Positions 44,179 through 56,143 of a stretch of DNA of 64,000 nucleotides are shown here, one piece after another. The notes beneath the pieces are model-generated. The model was given only the letters and a program-made list of their open reading frames with translations. It did not search any database and was not told where the DNA came from. The DNA is from Membranipora membranacea. Its lineage: Eukaryota > Bryozoa > Gymnolaemata > Cheilostomatida > Membraniporidae. Each line of letters opens with the position of its first letter. The first letter of the stretch is position 1. The translations under genes were made by a program, and so were the position numbers. The DNA lies in contig OU612065.1 in assembly GCA_914767715.1 (NCBI GenBank), positions 34,288,001 through 34,352,000 on the forward strand, written 5' to 3'.

Positions 44179-45408
44179 GTAAATATATATATATTTATAT
44201 ACATTCATTACATATTGAGTTTGAGTCGCTTTAAGAACATATTGATGTACACTGAATGAATTTATGTATATATAAATATAGATATATATGAATTCATTGC
44301 ATGTTGAGTTTAATAACTCTAAGAACTTATTGATGTGTGCTGAATATCATGCTCTAAGCTGAAAATATTGCATTATGAGACTGGTGTGTAGAATGCAATT
44401 ACCAACAAGGTGAGTCTCAATTGCAATTTTTTAACAAATTATTATAAACACTGTAGGACGTAAATATTAACTGCATGATATTGTCATAAACCAAATTTAT
44501 GGCAGGATATTAAGGATTTGTCTAAAGTGCTGTTGGTGAGACTTTTGGGTATACCAAGTTGCCAGATCTGCGAATGATAGAATTTACAATACAAGTATGG
44601 AATTTATGGAATCCTGCCGATATGCAAATTATGTCTGGAATCGTCAATATGATATAAGTATTTAGATTAATTCCTTTTTAGGGCAGTTGTGTGCAATATA
44701 AACATATAGGAATGGAAAGTGATATACCTACTCAAGAATATTATGAAGATCATCTTTAGGGTCATATCCCCTTGTAAAAATCACTGACCCAGCTTTGTTG
44801 CCAGTATTATAGGAGTTGCTTGCACCGATGTGTTTGTATACGCTGTTTGTCAGGTTTTTGGCTAAGCCAACCGCAAGGAATATTGACAATAGAAAAGGCG
44901 ATTGAAAATATCGTAGCCTATTGACCGTTGGTGTGCGGTCTTTGTATTAAACCTGTGGCCAAACGTCTCTGGGCATCACTGCCAAGAAAATTTATGTTGT
45001 AAGGTAGGAATTAATGAGCTATTTTGTTAGTTAACTGCAAACGATATTCTGCTAATAATTAAAACTTGCAGATACTATAAATGGCAAAAAGATTTTCCCA
45101 TACAAATTGTAAAACTAATAATTCATACATTACTATCAATCTATTTATAAGCGGTCGTATACTCTCCAAATATTGCCAGACACCCAACTCCAGGGGGTGG
45201 TTTCAATAAGAGACTCAAACATCTCTTATAGCTTCAAAATTCAGCAATAAATAGATAGACAGACATAATATTTCCCATCATTCAGTAAGTGTTTGCATTG
45301 CTGTTTGTCCGGTTATTTTATATCAGCAAGCTTTGAAAAATAGAAATTAGAGAAGAAATTTGAGAATATCAAATTTTATTTTACATCCAAAATATACAAT
45401 CCCCTTTG
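44179..45408. repeat. B-unit downstream spacer
   Basis: AT tracts near 44185 and 44265. Standard downstream blocks, closest to 34,380-35,365. No gene. Confidence 0.55.
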
Positions 45409-45419
45409 TTAGAACTTAC

Positions 45420-45600
45420 CTGTTCCCAAGTTGTAGGCTGGGCATGTTACAGAGAGCAGGTTATCTTTCTGTTTAGCCAATGCAGAATCACAACCCAAGG
45501 CCTGCAGGTCAGATTCACTTTCTCCCATCTCTTTCCAGGTTAATAGATCTCCCAATAGTGATTCCGTACATGTGCTCCATTTTGGCGCCAAACATCTCAT
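45420..45600 (-). CDS. Candidate minus-strand coding exon (copy 3)
   Basis: Intact 60-codon frame ending at the minus-strand donor ACAG|GTAAGT. Substitutions from copy 1 are LAPKW and CDSALAK. It lies upstream of LINE copy 2 exactly as copy 1 lies next to LINE copy 1. Function unknown. Confidence 0.4.
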
Positions 45601-46128
45601 AAAAGTTTGTCTACATTGATAAGGAAGAATTTGATGTCAGGAGTGGGACTCTCATAAACAATGCCCTATACTATCAAACAATAATTACTGATAAATAAAT
45701 TTACTAATTTTCTCAGTAAATAGTGATTATTTTTTGAAAAACATTATAGCTGCACATTCCTCCGCTATATTTGACTCTGCGGATGGATTTTTGAAAGCTT
45801 ATTTTCTATATTTAAAAGAAAGTAAAATATGAAAAACTGTAGTAATACAATACATTTGACTACTCATTCTTTTCCCGAGTTCAGTTTTTAGTTATATTAC
45901 AATGGCTAGGCTCGATGTGATTACCATGATGTCGAAGTTATTAGGATGTAAATTTGAGCATAGCAAATTGGTAAAAGTAACTTGCCTTTTTTGTCCCTAA
46001 TATTACCCCCCACACAAGAAAACTGCTGCATGTGTAGTAACAAGTCTCTATAATGAATGCTGGACCTGAACCGCAGGCCACCTTCAAATCAGAGGTGCTC
46101 ATACTCTAAACCTTTGACACGGGGTTAT
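45601..46128. repeat. B-unit spacer
   Basis: Paralogue of 19792-20318 with the poly-C tract reduced to six C. It ends at the LINE junction GGGGTTAT. No gene. Confidence 0.55.
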
Positions 46129-46199
46129 ATGTATGTATGTATGTCATTGTATTCATCTCATTCACTGAGAAATAAAATGTTTGTGTAATGCGCTCTGGG

Positions 46200-46486
46200 C
46201 ATTGAATTCCATATCTGGAATAGCATCATTAGCTTTCTTTTGCAAAACAAAGGGCTTGCAAAAATAGCCAGTCCCTAGTAGCAATCTAGAAATGCCCTAA
46301 TCATCGACACTGTAGGGGTATAATTACTGTTTGCAATTTTGTAAACAAGACAATTTATCAGGCTAATTATTCATGCTACTAGGGACAGCCAATCAGATAA
46401 CAGTCAGATGGGTCCCTGTGTTTAGTGTCCTAACCGTATAACGCTATGATACTATTTCCATTCTAAGAGAAGAATCTAATTCAGTG
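46200..46486. mobile_element. hAT-type MITE, 287 bp
   Basis: Absent from LINE copy 1. Flanked by a perfect 8-bp duplication GCTCTGGG (46192-46199 and 46487-46494). Ends CATTGAATT and (complement) CACTGAATT form short inverted repeats. No ORF. Confidence 0.85.
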
Positions 46487-46562
46487 GCTCTGGGTGAAAA
46501 CTTATAAAATATTGCACCAAAAATAATAAAAAGATATAATAAAAGACACACAATCTATTTAG

Positions 46563-48116
46563 TTATCTAGTAAAGAGTATACTATTCAAAAGTCTGACAC
46601 TTTCCGCCCTGAAACATTTGGCACGGATTTGAACTCTGTGTCTTATGGCAGTGTAACGACCTGATGGAAGTTGGTCAAATATCAGTACAGGCTCGCTGGA
46701 GGTGGCAACCATTCGAAGACTTTTAGTCTTGAATTTACTAATGTAAAGTTCTTCGAAGGGCGTAAAGCTTAGGTCACCTGAGAGATATTCAGCAGATTTT
46801 ATGACAGACCTAACTTTTCTCTTTGAATCAGCTGACATGTGTTGGTATAAGACCACAAGATGGTAGGTTAGGATGGATTCGATAAAAGACTTATAGCAGG
46901 TGTTAATCAGTTTCTCGTTAACTCCTAGATGATAGAGTTTCGATATGATATAGTGTCTTTGTCGAGCCTTCTTGGTGGTTTTGACAGTATTAGCTGAGAA
47001 GTCAAGTTTTTTGGTGACTATGGTCCAGAGGTAGGTGAACTGATCCACTTGTTCAATCTCGCTGTTGTTATTTACGAGTGCTGGCTGCGTAGGGTCATCT
47101 TGGTAGTTGCACATGATTAGCTCTTTAGTCTTTTTGGCGTTCAGGATGAGGTCATTATCAGCACACCACTGGCTGACGGAGTCTGCAGCAGATTGAAGAT
47201 CGGAGGTAGCATTAGCAGAGAGGAGCTCCATAATAACAGTATCATCAGCATACTTAACCAGTCTGATGTTTTCACTAGTTTTCGGCATGTCAACAACATA
47301 CAGAGAGAAGAGGAGAGGACTGATCACACAGCCTTGAGGGCTGCCAGTCGATGTACATATTGATGCTGAGGTATTTAGAGTCGTTTGAACACGCTGTTTA
47401 CGGTTGGTTAGAAAATCGAATACCCAATTAGTGATGTTTGGATGAATGTCATAGGTTTGGAGTTTTCTTATCATGGTAGCCGGGTTTATGGTGTTAAATG
47501 CGCTGGAGAAGTCTATAAAGAGTGCTCTCACACTATTCTTAGCATTTCTGTCTAGGTGTTCGGTAACAGTGTCTAATAGAGATATCAACGCATCTTCAGT
47601 GGATTTGTTAGGCTGATATGCGAACTGAGTGGGATCGTTAGGATTAGGGGCTAAGCGTTTCATTACTAGTTGCTCAAGACACTGCCCAACTACAGAAGTT
47701 AACGCTATTGGACGAAAGTCTTTTGGTTCAACGGCACCTGCACATTTTGGTATGGGTTTGATCGTCGCCGTCTTCCATATCTGAGGCATAGTACCCTGCT
47801 GGATTGATCTATTGAATATGGTGGTCAATGGCTCAGCTAGGACCGGTGCAGCCGACTTCAGCAGTCGACCAGTGATAGTATCAGGTCCCGGACTCTTGTT
47901 GACTTTCACACCACGCAGGGTTGCGTATACTTCTTCAAAAGAAAACTCATCAAAAGGCATATCAAGTGGTGGCAAAACAGGCATATCATAGGATTTATCA
48001 AATCTATTGAAAAAAGAATTCATAGTATCAGCATTTAGAGAGCACCGAGGCACATTATTCTTAAGTTTTAATATAGATTTCAATTGACTCCAAGCTACTC
48101 TGCTATTACTCTGCAT
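46563..48116 (-). pseudogene. LINE reverse transcriptase, copy 2 (517 codons)
   Basis: Copy of the last 517 residues of the 737-codon ORF. It retains FRPIALTSVVGQCLE, FIDFSSAFN, GSPQGCVISPLLFSLY and KYADDTVIM, and YLWTIVTKKL replaces YLGTI. The upstream part is cut off by a TAA near 48187 (HH|stop in place of HHK) and by the solo LTR. The RT core itself is open, but the protein is truncated. Confidence 0.82.
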
Positions 48117-48532
48117 CTTACTCTCAATGTCAGAGGCATGTATGTGTTTAGCTTCTCTGATCGCCTTCTGGACTTGAGCTTTCAGTTAATGGTGTTCTGG
48201 TGAACCAGTGAGGTAGGCAGTGTGCTTATCGCCAATCATCCGGGTGATTCTGGGAGTCATCCATGATTTGTTGTTGGCTGGGAGTCTTATTGTTCTGGAT
48301 GGAATGCAGTTTTATATGGAGAAGTTCAGGTATTCAACAAATACATCAGTGGCAGTATTGACATCAGTGGATGAGAGCAGTTCTGACCAGTCGGTGTCAT
48401 CAAGACAACTCAGTAGCTTGTTCATGTTCTCATCACTCCACACTTGCTTGGTAACAGTTGATGGCTTGCTGGTGAGTGCTCTGTGTTTGTACGTTGGTAA
48501 TAGGAAGACACAGGCATGATCAGAATTCCCTA

Positions 48533-49003
48533 TGTCGGGAAATCCTATCTTGTCAGGATAGCCAGCATGGGCTTGGCATAATTATTCCCGATCTCCAACT
48601 TGTTCTGATGAACGCGTAAGGCTTAACGGCAACCTGCCAGTCGAAAAGTCGGTTTAAAACAAGGCTACCAGCCAGGCACAAAAAATGTGTTGTTTATCAA
48701 CTATACTATGATTTTATTGTGTACTAACTATCTAACTAAAACTAACAGAGTTACAAAGATTTAATGTATAAATCAGTAAAGATAATCAGTGCGTTTAGTC
48801 TCGTCCGCTAGCAAACATGAAGTGTCAAGTTGTAAGAGGGAAGAGTGTAAGCTTGCTAAAAATAGTTACTGTCGTAGCATTAATAAAGGATTATTATAAC
48901 AGACAAAACATGTGTATGAATAGAATGTATGATTAGAATGTATGAATAGAATACACCTTCAGTGCTTAATATATATAACAGTCAAAGACTGAAATTCCCC
49001 ACA
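48533..49003. mobile_element. Solo LTR, 471 bp
   Basis: Absent from LINE copy 1. It starts TGTCGGGAAAT and ends TTCCCCACA (TG...CA, short inverted ends). It is flanked by CCTA (48529-48532) and CTTA (49004-49007), a 4-bp target duplication with one change. No ORF. It is unrelated in sequence to the LTRs at 28 and 32 kb. Confidence 0.7.
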
Positions 49004-49730
49004 CTTAGTTCAGGTAGCTTTGTTGATTTATATGAGTTCTTGATGTTTATATAACACTTATCCAGGATCTTGTCACCTCTAGTAGTGCATGTCACTTGCT
49101 GTTGGAAATGAGGCAGTTGTACATATGAGCTGTTGAAATCACCAAGCACTACGATGGTAGCGTTGGGATTTCCCCTCTCTAGAGTTTCTATGACGTCATG
49201 GATCTTCCTAACATCTTCCTTGACAACCCCACTAGAGGGCGCCACAAACAATGTACAATTATACTAGTACCACAATGATACAAGGGATTTCCCTTGGTAA
49301 CCAGAATGGCCTTAGTCTGACTGTCATAATCTCTAATGTTCGTTCTGAGTGGGTCGACACAATTGAACCTTGATCGCACCACTTATCATTTATGTAAATT
49401 AATAAACCACCACCTTGATTTTTATTGGTGGTGGTCTGACTTCTGTCGCACCGAAGAGTCCAAAAGCCATCTAGAGCTACCTGAGAGTCTAAGAAAATTG
49501 TCATGGAGCCATGTTTCTGTCAAAGCAATCAGACAGCAGTTTTGAAGTTGGTTAGTTTGGAATGCTGCCTCCAGCTGATCTACTTTGTTGTATAGTCTGT
49601 TGACATTAGACAGGAAGATGCTGGGTAAGGGAGTTCTGATCTTCCCATTACACTTACTGTCTCTTAGTTTTTGTCTTGCTCCTGATCTCTTCCCTCTTTT
49701 CTTACTCCTCAGAATTTCCGGAGATTGACA
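49004..49730 (-). pseudogene. 5' part of LINE ORF, copy 2
   Basis: Endonuclease pieces as in copy 1: GGGLLIYINDKWC (49259-49504 frame), VVLGDFN (48982-49251 frame). They carry the same frameshifts as copy 1, so those breaks predate the duplication. Confidence 0.7.
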
Positions 49731-49959
49731 CTTGACTACTTTTCTATATTTAGTGTCCCAGAGGTGCTTCTGTACAGTTTTTGTGGTTCTGCCAATATGT
49801 AGGAGAGTTCTACGATCTATCTTGAGACAGTAGGCTGATGGTAGAGTGCCTTAACTGGTATAAAATAGCTAAAACTCAGATAATTTTCAAGAGCACTTTC
49901 AAAACAAGGCCGCCATTTTTCGGCGCCAAATTGAAAAAAAAACAAAAAAAAACTTAAAC

Positions 49960-50580
49960 TTGTTTTTTTTAAATTTTTACAAAATTAGCCGTCAAGAAAA
50001 AACTAAAAAAGGGAAGAAAATCAATCAAGATGGCGAAAAAAATAATCAGAACATCAACATTTGAACAATTTATAATTGAGTATTGAACATAAATTAAATG
50101 GTATATTGTTAAAAGTAGATGCTATCATATTAACTAAGAAGTTATTTGAAGTTAAGTGTAGCTTGAACATATTAAAAATGCGCGAAAAATTAGAATTTAC
50201 TAACATAAATGGTGGACATGTCTTGTTTACCAATTGATGTCCAGTTATGCTAGTAAAATATATCTTGAGCACTGGTAGATGTAGAAGGTGTAATGACCCT
50301 GATAATTCATTAGTTGGTACCAGGTGATTAGGAATGATTTGTATATTACATTTCAACCTGAATGCTCTCTTTTGGAGTAAAAATATGTCCTTTAGTATAT
50401 AGTTTGGTGATAGGTTGTAGTAAATATGGATACTACTTATGATGTGGCAAAAAATTAAATGATGGTAAAGTATATAAGATGTTTTGTTGTCAAAAAACTC
50501 CTACAAAGTTGTTATTGCCTTTGCTTCCTTTTAACGGACTAAGGAAACATGGTCATGCCATGTTAGCCTGTCATTCATGA
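49960..50580 (-). mobile_element. 3' LINE fragment upstream of B10/B11
   Basis: Same fragment (open stretch 50054-50356), with a 12-base deletion at 50169 removing part of the MRDMFKL region (RIFNMFKL instead). Inactive. Confidence 0.6.
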
Positions 50581-50880
50581 TGAAACCTAACCGTTTTCAT
50601 TCAGGCTTTATCAACAGACTAACTGGTTCAGACTGACAATAGTAGGGGAATGTCAACTGATTTGCTGACTATGTTTATAATAAATACTGTAAAAAAATGC
50701 CTTTGCTTCCTTTTAACGGACTAAGGAAACATGGTCATGCCATGTTAGCCTGTCATTCATGATGAAGCCTAACCGTTTTCATTCAGGCTTTATCAACAGA
50801 CTAGCTGGTTCAGACTGACATTAGTAGGGGAATGTCAACTGATTTGCTGACTATGTTTATAATAAATACTGTAAAAAAAT
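50517..50880. repeat. 182-bp tandem repeat, 2 copies
   Basis: Units start at 50517 and 50699. One unit fewer than at 23949 and 33377, showing copy-number change after duplication. Confidence 0.85.
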
Positions 50881-50927
50881 ACATTTACCTAATCTTATCA
50901 TAACACTATATGTGTTCTCTGTTATAG

Positions 50928-50970
50928 TCTAGGATCTCTGACCAGCCTAAAGGAGCTGTTGTTAGCATAG
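50928..50970 (+). pseudogene. Truncated type-B LRR exon, second copy
   Basis: [14 protein letters not shown] then TAG, with no donor. Identical break to 17854-17895. Confidence 0.75.
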
Positions 50971-51286
50971 CTGTTGGTGATAGGTGGTTTTGGTATGACA
51001 ACACCTGGGAGTTAGAATCTAAAATACAAATATAGAATTTATTCTAAAGTCATAGATACCGAAGCACAATCCAAGTATTTACATTAAATCTGAGGTGCTC
51101 ATATTCTCAAAAGATTTCATGCGGGGTTGGGCTTAAGCTAGTTCAGGCTTGATCAACAGTCTAACTGGTTCAGACTGCCGTTATCAGGGGATTATCAACT
51201 GATTTACTGACTGTCCCTATAAAAAATACTACATAAAAATACATTACCGAATCTTATCACATCACAATCTGTGTTCTCTGTTATAG
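50971..51286. repeat. Spacer before B11
   Basis: Paralogue of 17896-18212, no gene. Confidence 0.55.
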
Positions 51287-51427
51287 TCTAGGAACACTGA
51301 CCAGCCTGGAAGAGCTGACGTTAGATGATAATAAAACACTGACAGAGTTACCAGATGAGATCGGGGGATTGAAGAGTCTACAGACATTAAATGTATCAGA
51401 GTGTGGCCTCACCAGTCTGACAAGCAG
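51287..51427 (+). CDS. LRR cassette exon B11
   Basis: Open 141-bp exon: [47 protein letters not shown]. It has the terminal LTS of B5 but the B6-type strands, so it looks like a recombinant between neighbours. Donor GTAAATAT. Confidence 0.84.
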
Positions 51428-52643
51428 GTAAATATATATATTTATATACATTCATTACATATTGAGTTTGAGTCGCTTTAAGAACATATTGATGTGCACT
51501 GAAAGAACTTATGTATATATAAATATATATATTGATTGCATGTTGAGTTTAGGAACTCTAAGAACTTATTGATGTGTGCTGAATCTCAAGCTCTAAGCTG
51601 AAAATATTGCATTGTGAGACTGGTGTGTAGAACACAATTACCAACAAGGTGACCCTCGATTGCAATTTTTTGTCAAATTTTTATAGCACTGTAGGACGTA
51701 AATATTAACTGCATGATATTGTCATAAACCAACTTTATGGCAGGATATTAAGGATTTGTCTTAAGTGCTGTTGGTCAGAGTTTTGGGTATACCAATTCGC
51801 CAGATCTGCGAGAGATAGAATTTACAATACAAGTATGGAATTTATGGAATCCTACTGATATGCAAAGTATGCCTGGAATCGTCAATATGATATACGTATT
51901 AGATTTCATTCCTTTTTAGGGCAGTTGTGTGCAATATAAACATATAGGAATGGAAAGTGATATACCTACTCAAGAATATTATGAAGATCATCTTTAGGAT
52001 CATATCCCCTTGTAAAAATCACTGACCCAGCTTTGTTGCCAGTATTATAGGAGTTGCTTGCACCGATGTGTTTGTATACGCTGTTTGTCAGGTTTTTGGA
52101 TAAGCCAACCGCAAGGAATATTTATAATAGAAAAGGCAATTGAAAATATCGTAGCCTATTGACCGTTGGTGTGCGGTCTTTGTATTAAACTTGTGGCCAA
52201 ACGTCTCTGGGCATCACTGCCAAGAAAATTTATGTTGTAAGGTAGGAATTAATGAGCTATTTTTTAGTTAGCTGCAAACGATATTCCGCTAATATTTAAA
52301 ACTTGCAGATACTATAAATGGCAAAAAGATTTTCCCATATAAATTGTAAAACTAATAATTCATACATTACTATCAATCTATTTATAAGCGGACATACTCT
52401 CCAAATATTACCAGACACCAAACTCCAGGGGATGGTTTCAATAAGAGACTCAAACATCTCTTATAGCTTCAAAATTCAGCAATAAATAGATATACAGACA
52501 TAATGTTTCCCATCATTCAGTAAGTGTTTGCATTGCTGTTTGTCCGGTTATTTTATATCAGCAAGCTTTGAAAAATAGAAATTAGAGAAGAAATTTGAGA
52601 ATATCAAATTTTATTTTACATCCAAAATATACAATCCCCTTTG
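51428..52643. repeat. B-unit downstream spacer
   Basis: AT tract near 51510-51535. Closest to 18,354-19,598. No gene. Confidence 0.55.
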
Positions 52644-52654
52644 TTAGAACTTAC

Positions 52655-52835
52655 CTGTTCCCAAGTTGTAGGCTGGGCATGTTACAGGGAGCAGGTTATC
52701 TTTCTGTTTAGCCAATGCAGAATGACAACCCAAGGCCTGCAGGTCAGATTCACTTTCTCCCATCTCTTTCCAGGTTAATAGATCACCCAATAGTGATTCC
52801 GTACATGTGCTCCATTTTGGCACCAAACATCTCAT
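52655..52835 (-). CDS. Candidate minus-strand coding exon (copy 4)
   Basis: Intact 60-codon frame with minus-strand donor ACAG|GTAAGT. LLPVTCPAYNLG replaces LLSVTCPAYNLG. Product not recognised. Confidence 0.4.
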
Positions 52836-53380
52836 AAAAGTTTGTCTACATTGATAAGGAAGAATTTGATGTCAGGAGTGGGACTCTCATAAACAATGCC
52901 CTATACTATCAAACAATAATTACTGATAAATAAATTTACTAATTTTTCTCAGTAAATAGTGATTATTTTTTTAAAAACATTATAGCTGCACATTCCTCCG
53001 CTATATTTGACTCTGCGGATGGATTTTTGAAAGCTTATTTTCTTTATTTAAAAGAAAGTAAAATATGAAAAACTGTAGGAATACAATACATTTGACTATT
53101 CATTCTTTTCCCGAGTTCAGTTTTTAGTTTTATTACAATGGCTAGGCTCGATGTGATTACCATGCTGTCAAAGTTATTAGGATGTAAATTTGAGCATAGC
53201 AAATTGGTAAAAGTAACTTGCATTTTTTGTCCCTAATATTACCTCCCACACAAGAAAACTGCTGCATGTGTAGTATCAAGTCTCTATAATGAATGCTGGA
53301 CCTGAACCGCAGGCCACCTTCAAATCTGAGGTGCTCATACTCTAAACCTTTGACACGGGGTTATAGGCTTAAACTTGTTT
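52836..53380. repeat. B-unit spacer with empty LINE site
   Basis: No gene. Near 53359-53372 the sequence GGTTATAGGCTTAAAC is a second empty site for the Rex1-like LINE. Confidence 0.55.
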
Positions 53381-53384
53381 TTTT

Positions 53385-53990
53385 AAATGTTTTACAAAAT
53401 TAGCTGTCGAGAAAAAACTAAAAAAGGGAAAAAATCAATCAAGATGGCGAAAAAAATAATCAGAACATCAACATTTGAATAATTTATAATTGAGTATTGG
53501 AACATAAATTAAATGGTATATTGTTAAAAGTAGATGATATCATATTAACTAAGAAGTTATTTGATGTTAGGTGTAGCTTGAACATGTCTCTCATATTAAA
53601 AATGCGCGAAAAATTAGAATTTTCTAACATAAATGGTGGACATGTCTTGTTTATCAATTGATGTCCAGTTATGTCAGTAAATTATATGTTTAGCACCAGT
53701 AGATGTAGAAGGTGTAATGACCCTGATAATTCGTTAGTTGGTACCAGGTGATTAGGAATGATTTGTATATTACATATCAACCTGAATGTTTTTTTCTGGA
53801 GTAAAAATAAGTTATCTCGTATATAGTAACTTTGGATACCACTTATGATGTGGCAAAAAATTAAATGAAGGTAAAGTATAAAAGATGTTTTGTTGTCAAA
53901 AAATGCCTGCAAAGTTTTAATTGCCTTTGCTACCTTTTTACTGACACAGGAAACATGGTCATGCCATGTTAGCCTGTCATTCAATTATTA
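53385..53990 (-). mobile_element. 3' LINE fragment upstream of B12
   Basis: Unsplit counterpart of 36109-37620. Open 53682-53984 with NDRLTWHDHVSCVSKK, LFLLQKKTFRLICNIQ, then a frameshift near 53680 into the ITGHQ part. It lacks the hAT element, so that insertion happened in only one sister unit. Confidence 0.65.
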
Positions 53991-54153
53991 AACCTAACAG
54001 TTTTCGTTCAGGCTTTATCAACAGACTAACTGGTTCAGACTGACATTATTAGGGGAATATCAACTGATTCTCTGACTATGTCCATAATAAATACTGTAAA
54101 AAAATACATTTACCTAATCCTATCAAAACACTATTATGTGTTCTCTGTTATAG

Positions 54154-54294
54154 TCTAGGATCACTCACCAGCCTAGAGGTGCTGAGGTTAGATGGTAATG
54201 AATCACTGACCGAGTTACCAGATGAGATCGATGGATTGAAGTGTCTGCGGAAGTTATATGTACGAATGTGTGGCCTCACCAGTCTGCCAAGCAG
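54154..54294 (+). CDS. LRR cassette exon B12
   Basis: Open 141-bp exon. One residue differs from B8 (LRKLYV for LRRLYV, AGG to AAG). It lies in the duplicate of the 37.3-43.1 kb block. Confidence 0.85.
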
Positions 54295-54301
54295 GTAAAT
54301 A

Positions 54302-54343
<42 letters not shown>

Positions 54344-54350
54344 GGAAACT

Positions 54351-55046
54351 GTGATTGTGTCAGCTAACTTGGCCAAAGATATGTCCACAGAGTAAGGATA
54401 CAGAGGTGAAACTTTAATGAGAGTCATAGTGCCTTCGGTTTTGGATTCACTGTGGGAAAATCATCAATCTGAATATTTGCCAGTTTTACTAAATATATTA
54501 GTTACAATGGCAATTTGTGACGCAGACATGCCTACCTATGATAGGTCATAATTCATTCTGTATGTTACCTAAAGACTGATTTCCAACTTTCTTGAAATGT
54601 TCAATCTGCAAGCTATACGCCATATTGTTGTCATTTCTGTTAGGATACATAGGCTATGAGTTATCTGGGGTTTTAAAATGAGTTATATCATATAGATTTA
54701 TATGCGGCTTGGGTCAGTACACGGACATTTCTTAATTTTGATGACCGCCCCCGCTATCAATTGCCACATGTATATCATGATAAAACTCATTTTAAAAAAT
54801 ATGGAAAAATTTTGGAAATCAGTTTTAGGTTAAATACAGAATGAATTATGACCTATCATAGGTAGGTCTGTCAGCATCACAAATTCCCATGGTAACTTAT
54901 ATAATCAGTAAGATTAGCAGGTATCCAGATTGATGATTTTCCCACAGGGAATCCAAAACCGAAGGCACTATGATTATCATTAAAGTTTCCCCTCTGTATC
55001 CTTACTCTGTGGACATATCTTTGGCCAAGTAAGCTGACACAATCAC
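54351..55046. repeat. Palindrome P1, copy 2
   Basis: Counterpart of 37983-38678 at a constant offset of 16368, with few changes (for example GCAAGG to GTAAGG in the left arm). Preceded by a TA tract at 54303-54340. Confidence 0.8.
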
Positions 55047-55498
55047 TTTTGTGGGTTAAGGTTATGATACCAGCGTTGACCGATTTAGACATTTTATATA
55101 TGTGATTGGATGATGTTGCGTCATTTTATCGGAGAAATGAGGCCGAAAATGCTGTTTTTAGCAAAGTGGATGGCTGCGCTACATTGATTGCTACAAATTT
55201 CTAAACAGGTTACATTCATTCTTAGAGACATAGTTCATCCTAATTTTAGGTGGAAAATAATATTTGATGAGCCCAAAATGGCTTTTTAAGTCACGTCATA
55301 ATGCGTGTTGTTTTTTAACTTTGATGATATAATGCTAAATTTTAAGCTACGATTTGAGACAGTTCGAATAAAATAGGGCCATATTTTTTGCTTTTTTTCC
55401 ACTATATTGCTGTTTAAATGACACACACCACAAATTTCAGCAGTATATCAAATGTATCAATATCAGCATAGACCATCAAAGGTAGATACGTTTTGCGC

Positions 55499-55889
55499 CA
55501 TTTATCAATAACGTCAAACATGCTGTCAAAAGGTCCAGCACTAAAGACAGACAAATTTATTTTGAAAATTCTCACATACGAAGCCGCTTTGATTAAGCTT
55601 GGTACAAACAGGAAATGCCAACAGAATACGGCACTATGCATTTGTCTTCCTCGAATTATACCACACAGAATACCCAAAACAGCCAATTTAAGGGGCTTTT
55701 CAAGGTGTTTTTCGGCATTCTGTGTGGTATAATTCGAGGAAGACTAAAACATAGTGCCATATTCTGTTGGCATTTCCTGTTTTTACTATGCTTAATCGAA
55801 GCGGCTTCGTATGTGAGAAGTTTCAAAATAGATTTGTCTGGCCTGAGTGCTGGACCTTTTGACAGCGTGTTTGACGTTATTGATAAATG
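55499..55889. repeat. Palindrome P2, copy 2
   Basis: Counterpart of 39131-39521 at offset 16368, essentially unchanged by eye. Confidence 0.85.
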
Positions 55890-55907
55890 ACTTAGTTGGT
55901 TAAAATT

Positions 55908-56143
55908 GCAAGTGTTGTCTCTGTCCGAGGACTGAGGAATATCAGTGCCTTAAGGGCGCGGCCGCCGTATTTGTCGGCAAGTTGCTCTCAGTGTGCAGGC
56001 AGGCCGGAGCATACCTGGGGCGTCATGTGTCATGAGCCCAGTAGTCAGTAGACCGCAGCGGGATTCGAAGCAAGGACCTCCAACGCTTGCGCGTCAGAGG
56101 GCAGGCGCTCTAAACAACTGAGCTACCTCCTACTCCTTGTCTA
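55908..56143 (-). mobile_element. tRNA-derived SINE, copy 2
   Basis: Same A/B box arrangement as copy 1. GCAAGGACC replaces GCCGGGACC just beside the B box. Confidence 0.65.

Larger units (their letters stand above)
46129..49952 (-). mobile_element. Rex1/CR1-like LINE, copy 2, with two later insertions
   Basis: It has the same two junctions as copy 1 (GGTTAT| ... |CTTAAAC), so both derive from one insertion followed by duplication. Its length of 3824 bp equals copy 1 (3055) plus the 287-bp MITE with 8-bp duplication and the 471-bp solo LTR with 4-bp duplication. An additional nonsense change (AAA to TAA) lies near 48187. Confidence 0.85.
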
